64,000 bases of DNA from GWE2-42-39 sp942493345 (GTDB lineage Bacteria; Bacteroidota; Bacteroidia; Bacteroidales; Prolixibacteraceae), in assembly GCA_942493345.1 (NCBI GenBank), contig OW818695.1, forward strand, positions 1,302,001-1,366,000, given 5' to 3'. Below are positions 45,613 to 53,453 of this stretch, piece by piece. Each line of letters begins with the position of its first letter. Position 1 is the first letter of the stretch. The notes beneath the pieces were generated by a model. It was not told the origin of the DNA, did not search any database, and worked only from the letters and a program-made list of their open reading frames with translations. The position numbers and the translations under genes were made by a program.

Positions 45613-47145
45613 ATGGCAAACACAAAAAAAGCAATATTAATGATCCTCGACGGATGGGGAATTGGCGACGGTTCGGAACGCGACGTGATTGCAACGGCGC
45701 CCACTCCGTTTATGGATTCGCTGATGAAAGAATATCCGAATTCGCAACTGCTGACCTGCGGCGAAAACGTAGGTTTGCCCGACGGACAAATGGGCAACTC
45801 GGAAGTTGGTCACCTGAATATTGGCGCAGGCCGTGTGCTTTACCAGGATATGGTTAAAATTACCAAGGCCATCCGCGAAAAAACCATGTGGAGCAACCCG
45901 AAAATTGTTGAAGCATATACGTATGCAAAAGAAAATAACAAAAAAGTTCACCTGATTGGGTTGATCGGCCCCGGCGGGGTTCACGCCCTGAGCTCGCATA
46001 TGGTGGCGCTTTGCCAGATTGGCACCGATATGGGACTGGATAATATTTTCATTCACGGTTTGACTGACGGCCGCGATACCGACCCGCGTTCGGGATATGG
46101 TTTTCTCGAAGCCGACCTCGAAGCACTGAAGCCGACCAACGGTAAATTTGCTTCCGTCATCGGACGTTATTTCGGAATGGACCGCGATAAAAATTACGAC
46201 CGTCTGAAATTGGCCTACGATATGTACACACAAGGTGTTGGCGAAAAATCGACTGATCTGCTGGCAACCATAAAAGCATCATACGATGCGGGTGTTACCG
46301 ACGAATTTTTGAAACCCATCGTGATGGTTGATGAAAACGGACAGCCGCTTGCAACCATCGAAGAAGGCGACGTGGTGATTTGTTTCAATTTCCGCACCGA
46401 CCGCTTGCGCCAGACAACCATTGCATTTACACAGCAAGACCTTCCTGAATTTGGCATGCACACCATGAAACTAAAATGGTATACAATGACCAATTACAAA
46501 GCAAGTTTTAAAGGTGTCAGCGTAATTTTCGACAAGGAAAACCCAACCAATACGATGGGCGAAATTGTTTCGAAAGCAGGATTGAAACAAATTCGGATTG
46601 CCGAAACTGAAAAATATGCACATGTGACTTTCTTTTTCAGCGGTGGCCGCGAAGAAGAATTTCCGGGCGAAAGCCGCATCCTGATTCAGTCGCCTAAAGT
46701 TCCGACCTACGATTTTCAGCCCGAAATGTCGGCTCCGCTGGTGAAAGATGCCATTGTTGCTGAACTGAAAAAAAGGGAAGTCGACTTTGTTTGCCTGAAC
46801 TTCGCCAATGGCGACATGGTAGGTCACACCGGTGTTTACGAAGCCATTTACAAAGCTATCAGCGCGGTTGACCAATGTGTGAAAGAAGTGGTTGAAGCAG
46901 CTCGTGCAAAGAATTACGAAGTGATGATTATTGCTGACCATGGCAATGCCGACAATGCGGTGAACGAAGACGGTTCGCCCAACACGGCCCACTCGCTGAA
47001 CCCGGTTCCGTGCATTTACGTGAGCGACAACAAAAACGCAAAAATCAGTAACGGCGTTTTGGCCGATGTGGCGCCAACGCTTTTATCTATTATGGGATTG
47101 GAAATCCCGGCTGAAATGACCGGAAAAGTTTTGATTGAAAAATAA
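45613..47145 (+). CDS. gpmI: 2,3-bisphosphoglycerate-independent phosphoglycerate mutase
   Basis: Interconverts 3- and 2-phosphoglycerate in glycolysis, manganese dependent; 510 residues from MANTKKAILMILDGWG. The phosphorylated Ser is in DGQMGNSEVGHLNIGAGRVLYQD. The first metal Asp is in LDGW, and the second cluster of ligands follows in CLNFANGDMVGHTG and IADHGNADNA. GLTDGRDTDPRSG and YFGMDRDKNYDR line the transferase domain. Monocistronic or paired with the DUF3109 gene across a perfect hairpin. Confidence 0.97.
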   Translation: MANTKKAILMILDGWGIGDGSERDVIATAPTPFMDSLMKEYPNSQLLTCGENVGLPDGQMGNSEVGHLNIGAGRVLYQDMVKITKAIREKTMWSNPKIVEAYTYAKENNKKVHLIGLIGPGGVHALSSHMVALCQIGTDMGLDNIFIHGLTDGRDTDPRSGYGFLEADLEALKPTNGKFASVIGRYFGMDRDKNYDRLKLAYDMYTQGVGEKSTDLLATIKASYDAGVTDEFLKPIVMVDENGQPLATIEEGDVVICFNFRTDRLRQTTIAFTQQDLPEFGMHTMKLKWYTMTNYKASFKGVSVIFDKENPTNTMGEIVSKAGLKQIRIAETEKYAHVTFFFSGGREEEFPGESRILIQSPKVPTYDFQPEMSAPLVKDAIVAELKKREVDFVCLNFANGDMVGHTGVYEAIYKAISAVDQCVKEVVEAARAKNYEVMIIADHGNADNAVNEDGSPNTAHSLNPVPCIYVSDNKNAKISNGVLADVAPTLLSIMGLEIPAEMTGKVLIEK

Positions 47146-47160
47146 TTCTCATCATAAATT

Positions 47161-47226
47161 GTCATTCTGAGCATAGCGAAGAATCTCAAGAAAAAAGGAT
47201 AGATTCTTCGCTATGCTCAGAATGAC
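47161..47226. repeat. Perfect 26-bp-stem hairpin repeat
   Basis: The arms 47161-47186 and 47201-47226 are exact complements, each beginning GTCATTCTGAGC from the outside, with a 14-base loop. It lies between gpmI and the DUF3109 gene, 15 bases from each. Degenerate kin at 41811-41873 show it is a dispersed repeat family. Without a T-run it may still attenuate or stabilise the transcript. Confidence 0.85.
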
Positions 47227-47240
47227 AAAAATATTCGAAC

Positions 47241-47816
47241 ATGCTCGAAATCGGACGCGCTATTGTCAGCCTTGATGTTTTAGACAAACATTTTTTATGC
47301 GACTTGCTGAAGTGCAAGGGCGCTTGTTGTGTTGAAGGGGATTCGGGCGCACCGCTGACTGCTGAAGAAGCCATTGAAATTGAGCAAAACTATCCGGTAT
47401 TTGAAAAATACATTTCGGAGAACCATAAAAAAGAAGTTGAAAAACAAGGTTTTTCGGTGATCGATTCCGACGGTGATTTGGTAACTCCACTGGTTGGTAA
47501 CCGCCAGTGCGCGTACACATTTACCGACGAAAAAGGCATCCTGAAATGTGCTATCGAAAAAGCGTATTTCGAAGGAGAGATTTCTTTCCGGAAGCCGGTT
47601 TCCTGTCATTTGTTTCCCATCCGGATTACAGAATACAAGCGGTTCGATGCCGTTAATTATCAGCAGCTCGATATTTGCAAGTCGGCTCGTAAGTGTGGTG
47701 CCGGCGAAAAACTTCCGTTGTACAAATTTCTTCGCGAACCGCTGATCCGCAAATACGGCAGCGAATGGTACGAGCAACTGTTGTATGCAGCCGAAAACCT
47801 GAAATTGGAAAGATAG
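47241..47816 (+). CDS. DUF3109 family protein (cysteine-rich)
   Basis: A 191-residue cytoplasmic protein of the DUF3109 family. Ordered cysteines are its main feature: CDLLKCKGACC near residue 20, then NRQCAY, LKCAIEKAYFEG, PVSCHLFPIRI and DICKSARKCG. The pattern resembles YkgJ-type metal or iron-sulfur binding proteins. The function is unknown. It lies downstream of gpmI and may share its transcript. Confidence 0.88.
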   Translation: MLEIGRAIVSLDVLDKHFLCDLLKCKGACCVEGDSGAPLTAEEAIEIEQNYPVFEKYISENHKKEVEKQGFSVIDSDGDLVTPLVGNRQCAYTFTDEKGILKCAIEKAYFEGEISFRKPVSCHLFPIRITEYKRFDAVNYQQLDICKSARKCGAGEKLPLYKFLREPLIRKYGSEWYEQLLYAAENLKLER

Positions 47817-47908
47817 GTTTTCAGACGTTAGCACTTGTGATTTTCAAGAAAACAACAACCGATTGTTGGTCAGAATTCAAATAAAAACAAAATTAAAAAT
47901 TCAGAAAA

Positions 47909-48280
47909 ATGAAGAAGTTGATGATGTTTTTTTTGGTCGCCTTTTGTGTAACATTGACGGTGAACCACGCACCCGCTTCAGAAAAAGAAAATCTGATGGG
48001 AATTTGGAAATACAAAGCACCCACTGCGCCTTATGATTTCAGCGAAGGAGAGTTGATTTTTGGAAAAACAGAGGGACAGACCACCCTGACAGTGAAGTTT
48101 ATGAATGGTGCGGAAATTCGAGCAAAGGATGTAAAATTCGAAAAAGAAAATATTTCGTTTGGAGTTGAAATAGAGTCCAATGTAGTAACATTCTCGGGAA
48201 AACTTGTTGATGGGAGAATTACCGGTAAAGTAGATTCTCCGGAAGGAATAATCGAGCTGACGGCAGAAAAAAAACTTTGA
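47909..48280 (+). CDS. Small secreted protein, lipocalin-like size
   Basis: A 123-residue protein with an N-terminal signal peptide (MKKLMMFFLVAFCVTLTVNHAPAS) and a beta-rich mature part of about 100 residues: LMGIWKYKAP, then repeated short strands to GIIELTAEKKL. The opening G-x-W pattern recalls lipocalin-like or DUF-type beta barrels seen in Bacteroidota, but I cannot name the family. No regulatory site was seen. Confidence 0.65.
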   Translation: MKKLMMFFLVAFCVTLTVNHAPASEKENLMGIWKYKAPTAPYDFSEGELIFGKTEGQTTLTVKFMNGAEIRAKDVKFEKENISFGVEIESNVVTFSGKLVDGRITGKVDSPEGIIELTAEKKL

Positions 48281-48434
48281 TTCGGAAGTGAAAGACTTGT
48301 TCGAAGCCTTTTCTGTCTTTCGTTTCCCAATTTATTCACTGCAAAAACTATAATATTTCAAGGTTAAATTTCGAACCTTAAAATCTTTGTTTTTCCGTTG
48401 TCCAAATCTTAATTTATTGATCGAAGATATTCAA

Positions 48435-49103
48435 TCAGAAAACTGCATTAAACTTTGTTTTTACCAGATCTTTCACTTCCTGCATGTCTGTTTTTTTTCC
48501 CAGTTCCCGTTCCAGCGAAGTGACCCCGTAGCTGACAAACCCGCATGGATTAATGTAACTGAAATAACGCATATCGGTATTCACATTCAGGGCAAAACCA
48601 TGCATGGTAACGTAGCGGCTCACCCGCACTCCAATGGCACAAATTTTCCGGGCTTTGGCCGGTTTTTCGGCATCAAGCCAAACGCCGGTAGCTCCTTCTT
48701 TGCGACTGCCGACAATTCCATATTCAGCAATGGTGTCAATAATGGCATCTTCCATTTTTTCGATGTATTCGCGCACCCCGATTTTGTAATATTCGAGATC
48801 GATAATTGGATAACCCACCAGCTGCCCCGGCCCGTGATACGTGATATCGCCGCCCCGGTCGATCTTGTAAAAAACGGCTTCAATTTTTTTCAGAAAATCA
48901 CCGTGAATGAGCAGGTTATTTTCGTCGCCGCTTTTCCCAAGTGTGTACACGTGCGGATGTTCAACCAAAAGGAAACGGTTTTCCCCTGCTGGCAAATTGG
49001 TTGTCCTTTTCTGCAAAACAATATTATCGAGAATTTTTTCCTGGTAATCCCAGCATTCTTTATAATCCTTTAAACCAACATCTTCAAAATTAAAATTTGC
49101 CAT
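48435..49103 (-). CDS. lipB: Octanoyltransferase (lipoate biosynthesis)
   Basis: Moves octanoyl from acyl carrier protein to lipoyl domains; 222 residues. Diagnostic RGGDITYHGPGQLVGYPIIDL, GATGVWLD and KICAIGVRVSRYVTMHGFALNVN with the catalytic Lys, and YINPCGF with the catalytic Cys. It follows lipA by 36 bases and acts one step before it in the same pathway. Confidence 0.96.
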   Translation of the reverse strand: MANFNFEDVGLKDYKECWDYQEKILDNIVLQKRTTNLPAGENRFLLVEHPHVYTLGKSGDENNLLIHGDFLKKIEAVFYKIDRGGDITYHGPGQLVGYPIIDLEYYKIGVREYIEKMEDAIIDTIAEYGIVGSRKEGATGVWLDAEKPAKARKICAIGVRVSRYVTMHGFALNVNTDMRYFSYINPCGFVSYGVTSLERELGKKTDMQEVKDLVKTKFNAVF

Positions 49104-49139
49104 TTCTGTATTGAAATTTGGAATTTGAAACTTGAAAAT

Positions 49140-50003
49140 TCACGCCTGAACATGTTTTTCCGCACAATACGACGAGCGCACCAGCGGACTACTTTCAACA
49201 AAAGAAAAACCTTTTTCAAGCCCGATGATCCGGTATTTTTCAAATTGTTCAGGAACAATATATTCTGCAACCGGCATGTGTTGAAGCGTTGGTGCCAGGT
49301 ATTGTCCGATGGTCATCACCTTGCAACCGGCGGTCAGCAGGTCGTCCATGGTTTGCAACACTTCCTCTTCCGTTTCACCCAGCCCAAGCATTATGCCCGA
49401 CTTGGAAACCATCCCCGATTTGGAAATGGTTTCAATCACTTCGAGGCTGCGCCGGTATCTGGCTGCACTGCGAATTTGCGGGGTCAGCCGTTCAACGGTC
49501 TCCAGATTGTGCGAAATAACTTCTGGCTGTGCATCAATCACCTGCTGGATCAATTCTTTTTTTCCCTGGAAGTCGGGGATCAGCACTTCGAGTTTTGTAT
49601 TCGGGTTCAGTTTTTTTACTTCGAAAATGGTTTCGGCCCAAACCGAAGCGCCCAAATCGGGCAGGTCGTCGCGGTCAACCGAAGTGATCACACAATGTTT
49701 GAGTCCCATAATCTGTACCGATAGGGCAACTCGTTTCGGTTCTTCAGCATCGACCGGAAATGGTTTGCCGGTTTTTACGCCGCAGAATTTGCAGTTGCGT
49801 GTACAAATATCGCCCAGGATCATCAGGGTAGCCGTTCCCCTGCTCCAACATTCACCAATATTCGGACAATTTCCGCTGGTGCAAATCGTGTGTAGCCCAT
49901 GTTGGGCAACCAGGTTTTTCACTTTCGAGTAGCTTTCTCCCTTGGGCATCTTCATCTTCATCCAACGGGGTAGCCGCCTGCGGTCTTTCAAATCGTCTGT
50001 CAT
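49140..50003 (-). CDS. lipA: Lipoyl synthase
   Basis: Radical-SAM enzyme that inserts sulfur at C6 and C8 of octanoyl chains; 287 residues from MTDDLKDRRRLPRW (50003). The auxiliary cluster is CTSGNCPNIGECW, the radical-SAM cluster CTRNCKFCGV, and the C-terminal serine ligand lies in SSPLVRSSYCA. A -7 box 16 bases upstream supports this start over the longer frame from 50033. Operon lipA-lipB. Confidence 0.97.
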   Translation of the reverse strand: MTDDLKDRRRLPRWMKMKMPKGESYSKVKNLVAQHGLHTICTSGNCPNIGECWSRGTATLMILGDICTRNCKFCGVKTGKPFPVDAEEPKRVALSVQIMGLKHCVITSVDRDDLPDLGASVWAETIFEVKKLNPNTKLEVLIPDFQGKKELIQQVIDAQPEVISHNLETVERLTPQIRSAARYRRSLEVIETISKSGMVSKSGIMLGLGETEEEVLQTMDDLLTAGCKVMTIGQYLAPTLQHMPVAEYIVPEQFEKYRIIGLEKGFSFVESSPLVRSSYCAEKHVQA

Positions 50004-50019
50004 GATGAACAAATTTGTG

Positions 50020-50027
50020 CAAAAATA
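50020..50027 (-). promoter_or_regulatory. -7 box for lipA-lipB
   Basis: TATTTTTG on the minus strand, 16 bases before the lipA start codon; the transcript leader would be only about ten bases. No -33 match was found. Confidence 0.45.
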
Positions 50028-50121
50028 GGGCAATTAATCTGCATTACTCTGTTTTTAATCATTCAGAAAACAATAAAACACGAATATTTTATCCAACAGT
50101 AAAAATGCAAGTCCCGAATGT

Positions 50122-50129
50122 TATTTTTG
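50122..50129 (+). promoter_or_regulatory. -7 box directly ahead of the TPR gene
   Basis: TATTTTTG ends four bases before ATGATG. If used, transcription would begin at or near the start codon, giving a leaderless mRNA. Confidence 0.4.
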
Positions 50130-50133
50130 TAGA

Positions 50134-51987
50134 ATGATGAAGAAAGCTCAAATAGTACTTGCCTGCTTATTTTTGTTTTTTGCAGCAGCGCCATTGGCCG
50201 CCGACGCACAAAACATTGACACCGACGACCTTGTTTTGGCAGGGAAATACTATCAGGCGGGCGAATTTGAAAAGGCGGGCGATCTGTACCTGAAAATCTA
50301 TGAAGCAACACGGCAATCGGTTTATTTTAATATTTTTATGAATTGTATGGTTGAACAGAAAGATTTTGACCGTGCCGAAAAGGAAATTAAAAAAATATTA
50401 AGGAGTTCGCAAAGCCAGCCGGAACTGTATGTGCAATACGGTTATATTCTGAAACTACAAAACCGCCTCGACGAAGCAGACAAGAACTTCAGAAAGGCAT
50501 TGGACGAAGTTGAAACTAATAAGTCGGCGTACATTGTATTGGCTGGTGAATTTTTGAACCGGTCGGAGTTTGAATATGCCGAAAAGGTTTATGTCCAGGG
50601 GCAGCAGAAAATGCCCAACGAAGACTTCCATTACGAACTGGCAAGCACTTACATGTACCTGCGGAACTACGACCGCATGCTCGACGAATACATGGAAGTA
50701 TTGCGGTTCGACGAGAAAAATCTAACCAACGTACAGAACAATATCCTTTCATCCCTTACACTCGATATTGATGGTTCGTTGAACGATTTGTTCCGGACAA
50801 AAATTCTGAAACAGATACAAAGCGAGCCAAACAAAATTGTATATACCCGTCTGTTGATTTGGTTTTTCATTCAGGAAAAACAGTTTGCAAATGCCCTGCG
50901 GCAACAAATTGCCCTTGATAAACGAACCGGAAAGGATGACGAGTTTGTTTTGAACCTGGCCTATATTGCCGGAAGCAACAAGGAATACGACGAAGCCCTG
51001 AAAGCCTACGAATACCTGCTTTCGAAAGGGAAAGAGGTTCCTGTTTACACAAAGGCGGTAAAAGCAAGAATGGAATTGTATTATCAACGTTTTCTCGATT
51101 TTGGTAAACCTTCATTGGACGAAGCCAAAAAGTTGGATATGCTTTTTGTCGAATGTTTCTCTTTTTTGGGCTATACAGTTGAAAGTTATTCGCTGCTTAT
51201 TGATTATGCCCATCTGCTTGCATTTTACCTGAACCGGATTGATCAGGCCCTCGAATTATTGAATAATGGTTTGAAAATACAAGGGTTGAACCCGCTTCAG
51301 CATTCAGAAATAAAAATGGAAATTGCCGATATGCAGGTTTACAAAGGCGATGAATGGGATGCTGTGTTGGAATATTCGCAGGTAATTGAATACAACAAAA
51401 CCAATTCGCTGGGCGACGAGGCCAAACTGAAAAAGGCCCGGCTCAGTTATTATCTAGGCGACTTTAAATGGGCGCAGGCCCAACTGGATGTGATCAAAGC
51501 AAGCACTTCGAAATTGACATCAAACGATGCTTTTGAACTATCGATGATGATAGGGAATAACCTGAATTTGGACACCACGGATGTACCCATGCAGATGTTT
51601 GCACGAGCCGACCTGTACCTGTTCCGAAACCGGGATTCGCTGGCATTGCAAGTGTTCGATTCCATTTATGCTGAATACCCGACGCACAGTTTGCACGACG
51701 AAATATTATTCCGCAAAGCTGCGATATTGCAAAAGCATGGTGATTATGAATTGGCTGCCGAAAACCTGAAAACCATTGTCGAAAAAAACAGTTACGACTT
51801 GCTGGCTGACGATGCACTTTTTGCGCTGGCCGAAATTTACCAACTTCATTTAAACCGGAAAGAAGAAGCGCGTGAATTGTATCAACAGATGCTGATAAAA
51901 TATCCGGGAAGTGTTTATGTTTCCGAAAGCCGGAACCGCTTCCGCTACCTACGGGGCGATGCGGTTGATCAGAAATCAGAGAATTAA
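50134..51987 (+). CDS. Exported tetratricopeptide-repeat protein
   Basis: A 617-residue periplasmic or outer-membrane-associated scaffold. A signal peptide (MMKKAQIVLACLFLFFAAAPLAADAQ) is followed by TPR-type helix pairs throughout, for example AGEFEKAGDLYLKIYE, QNRLDEADKNFRKALDE, SEFEYAEKVYVQGQQ, KEYDEALKAYEYLLS and HGDYELAAENLKTI. The second ATG at 50137 is an equally possible start. Partners are unknown. It is divergent from lipA and followed by tRNA-Thr. Confidence 0.88.
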   Translation: MMKKAQIVLACLFLFFAAAPLAADAQNIDTDDLVLAGKYYQAGEFEKAGDLYLKIYEATRQSVYFNIFMNCMVEQKDFDRAEKEIKKILRSSQSQPELYVQYGYILKLQNRLDEADKNFRKALDEVETNKSAYIVLAGEFLNRSEFEYAEKVYVQGQQKMPNEDFHYELASTYMYLRNYDRMLDEYMEVLRFDEKNLTNVQNNILSSLTLDIDGSLNDLFRTKILKQIQSEPNKIVYTRLLIWFFIQEKQFANALRQQIALDKRTGKDDEFVLNLAYIAGSNKEYDEALKAYEYLLSKGKEVPVYTKAVKARMELYYQRFLDFGKPSLDEAKKLDMLFVECFSFLGYTVESYSLLIDYAHLLAFYLNRIDQALELLNNGLKIQGLNPLQHSEIKMEIADMQVYKGDEWDAVLEYSQVIEYNKTNSLGDEAKLKKARLSYYLGDFKWAQAQLDVIKASTSKLTSNDAFELSMMIGNNLNLDTTDVPMQMFARADLYLFRNRDSLALQVFDSIYAEYPTHSLHDEILFRKAAILQKHGDYELAAENLKTIVEKNSYDLLADDALFALAEIYQLHLNRKEEARELYQQMLIKYPGSVYVSESRNRFRYLRGDAVDQKSEN

Positions 51988-52098
51988 TGAAACGAACGGA
52001 ACAGCAGTAAATTACCAGGGGAATGGAGGGCTGGCAAATAAAACCAGGTTTAATGATTAAAAAATAGGTTTTTAGTACTCTTATTTTTCAGGAAATCG

Positions 52099-52106
52099 TA
52101 TTTTTG
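52099..52106 (+). promoter_or_regulatory. -7 box for tRNA-Thr
   Basis: TATTTTTG, a perfect consensus, 43 bases before the tRNA 5' end. Confidence 0.45.
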
Positions 52107-52149
52107 CTGCGCATTTTTGAGGCAGGGTTCACCTCCTTGTTAAGCAAAA

Positions 52150-52224
52150 GCCTTCTTAGCTCAGTGGTAGAGCAGCTCACTCGTAATGAGCAGGTCGCGG
52201 GTTCAACTCCCGTGGAAGGCTCCA
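52150..52224 (+). tRNA. tRNA-Thr (anticodon CGT)
   Basis: A 75-base cloverleaf with CCA encoded. Acceptor GCCTTCT/GGAAGGC, D arm AGCTCAGTGGTAGAGC, anticodon stem GCTCA/TGAGC with loop CTCGTAA (anticodon CGT), T arm CGGGTTCAACTCCCG. A strong hairpin follows at once. Confidence 0.96.
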
Positions 52225-52225
52225 T

Positions 52226-52267
52226 AAAACGAAAGGGTTTCAAAGCAATTTGAGACCCTTTCGTTTT
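52226..52267 (+). terminator. Terminator after tRNA-Thr
   Basis: AAAACGAAAGGGT-TCAAA and its complement form a 19-bp stem (one mismatch) with loop GCAA. Its 3' arm ends in TTTT. Confidence 0.75.
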
Positions 52268-52391
52268 GCTTGGAAGAATCGAAGCTATCAACGTGAGTTC
52301 GATATAAAAATGAGGTAAAATATTTGGAGAGCATAAGGATTGTTAGTATACTAAAAGTCTGACAAACAATATACGCTCAAAGAACAACCCT

Positions 52392-52697
52392 TATGCAGAC
52401 GAATTTTGCAAAGATTTTAACAAAGCACAAGAAGGTGTACAATTAAGCTCGAACAACACTAAAAAGCACAGGAATAAGCTATGCAAACGTTCAGATTCAG
52501 AGGTGACGACAATTTTAATCGCCTTCCATTTAAAGAGCTATTATAATCTGAAGCTCTTTTACACACAATATGTACAAGTTCATCTAATAAAAGAATTCCC
52601 TGAAACGGTTTCGTATAACAGATTTGTTGAACTTCAGCAAAAAGCACTTTTACCAATGGTCATATTCCGGATCACTTCATATTCTTTAGGGATTTGA
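52392..52697 (+). pseudogene. IS982-family transposase remnant (N-terminal part)
   Basis: One frame reads YADEFCKDFNKAQ, then SDSEVTTILIAFHLKSYYNL, FYTQYVQVHLIKEFPETVSY and NRFVELQQKALLPMVIF before a stop at 52695-52697. This is the usual N-terminal third of the commoner IS982 transposase type. The catalytic two thirds are missing and no clean start codon or ends were found. It is downstream of tRNA-Thr and upstream of the 115-bp array. Confidence 0.8.
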
Positions 52698-52728
52698 CCT
52701 ACCCATGAATACTGGCATTCTAAAAAAG

Positions 52729-53436
52729 AAGGCGCCCCGGCAAATGCCGGAAGCGCCTTTGCTACAATTGACACAATTGTAACGGGAGTAAATTTCCCTG
52801 GTCACGAAACGCAATCGGAATAGACGTATGAAAATCTACTCAATATCTTCTACGGGTAAATTTTAATTTGTTCCTATTTTTTAAAACTCCCATTTTCAAC
52901 TTAGTTAAGTTAAAAGGTGCCCCGGTCAATACCGGGAACACCTTGCTACAATTGACACAATTGTAACGGGAGTATCTTTTTATTTCATCATTTTCTGCTG
53001 AACGCTTCCCGTTGTTGCTTTCATTGTAAAGGCGCCCCGGCCAATACCGGGAGCGCCTTGCTACAATTGACACAATTGTAACGGGAGTATCTTTTTATTT
53101 CATCATTTTCTGCTGAACGCTCCCCCATTGTTGTTTTCCTTGTAAAGGCGCCCCGGTCAATACCGGGAGCGCCTTGCTACAATTGACACAATTGTAACGG
53201 GAGTATCTTTTTATTTCATCATTTTCTGCTGAACGCTCCCCCATTGTTGTTTTCCTTGTAAAGGCGCCCCGGTCAATACCGGGAGCGCCTTGCTACAATT
53301 GACACAATTGTAACGGGAGTATCTTTTTATTTCATCATTTTTGCTGAACGCTCCCCCATTGTTGTTTTCCTTGTAAAGGCGCCCCGGTCAATACCGGGAG
53401 CGCCTTGCTACAATTGACACAATTGTAACGGGAGTA
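52729..53436. repeat. Array of six multi-hairpin units, period about 115 bp
   Basis: Six copies of a 61-62-base core begin at 52729, 52914, 53029, 53145, 53261 and 53376. Each core has AAGGCGC...GCGCCTT containing CCCGG/CCGGG, then TACAATTG-ACA-CAATTGTA, then ACGGGAGTA. Units 2 to 6 are joined by nearly identical 54-base linkers (TCTTTTTATTTCATCATTTT onward) ending near CTCCC, which can pair with GGGAG. Spacing is 185, then 115, 116, 116 and 115 bases. It ends 18 bases before the 3' end of the PorE-like gene. Linkers are identical, so this is not CRISPR. The rest of the 52268-53453 gap holds only the IS remnant. Confidence 0.9.
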
Positions 53437-53453
53437 TTTTTTTTTCGCAAAGG

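Noticed and set aside
45613..45860. Longer gpmI start at 45571
   Set aside because: The codons before 45613 overlap the -7 box and transcript start, and family members begin at MANTKKAILMILDG-like sequence.
48387..49073. 228-codon plus-strand frame
   Set aside because: It is antisense to lipB, which has all its catalytic motifs.
52729..53436. CRISPR array
   Set aside because: The sequences between cores are nearly identical to each other and the cores are 61 bases with strong internal stems; there are no variable spacers and no cas genes.
52729..53436. Integron cassette array (attC sites)
   Set aside because: The units lack the GTTRRRY/RYYYAAC ends of attC sites, there is no integrase gene, and no open frames lie between units.
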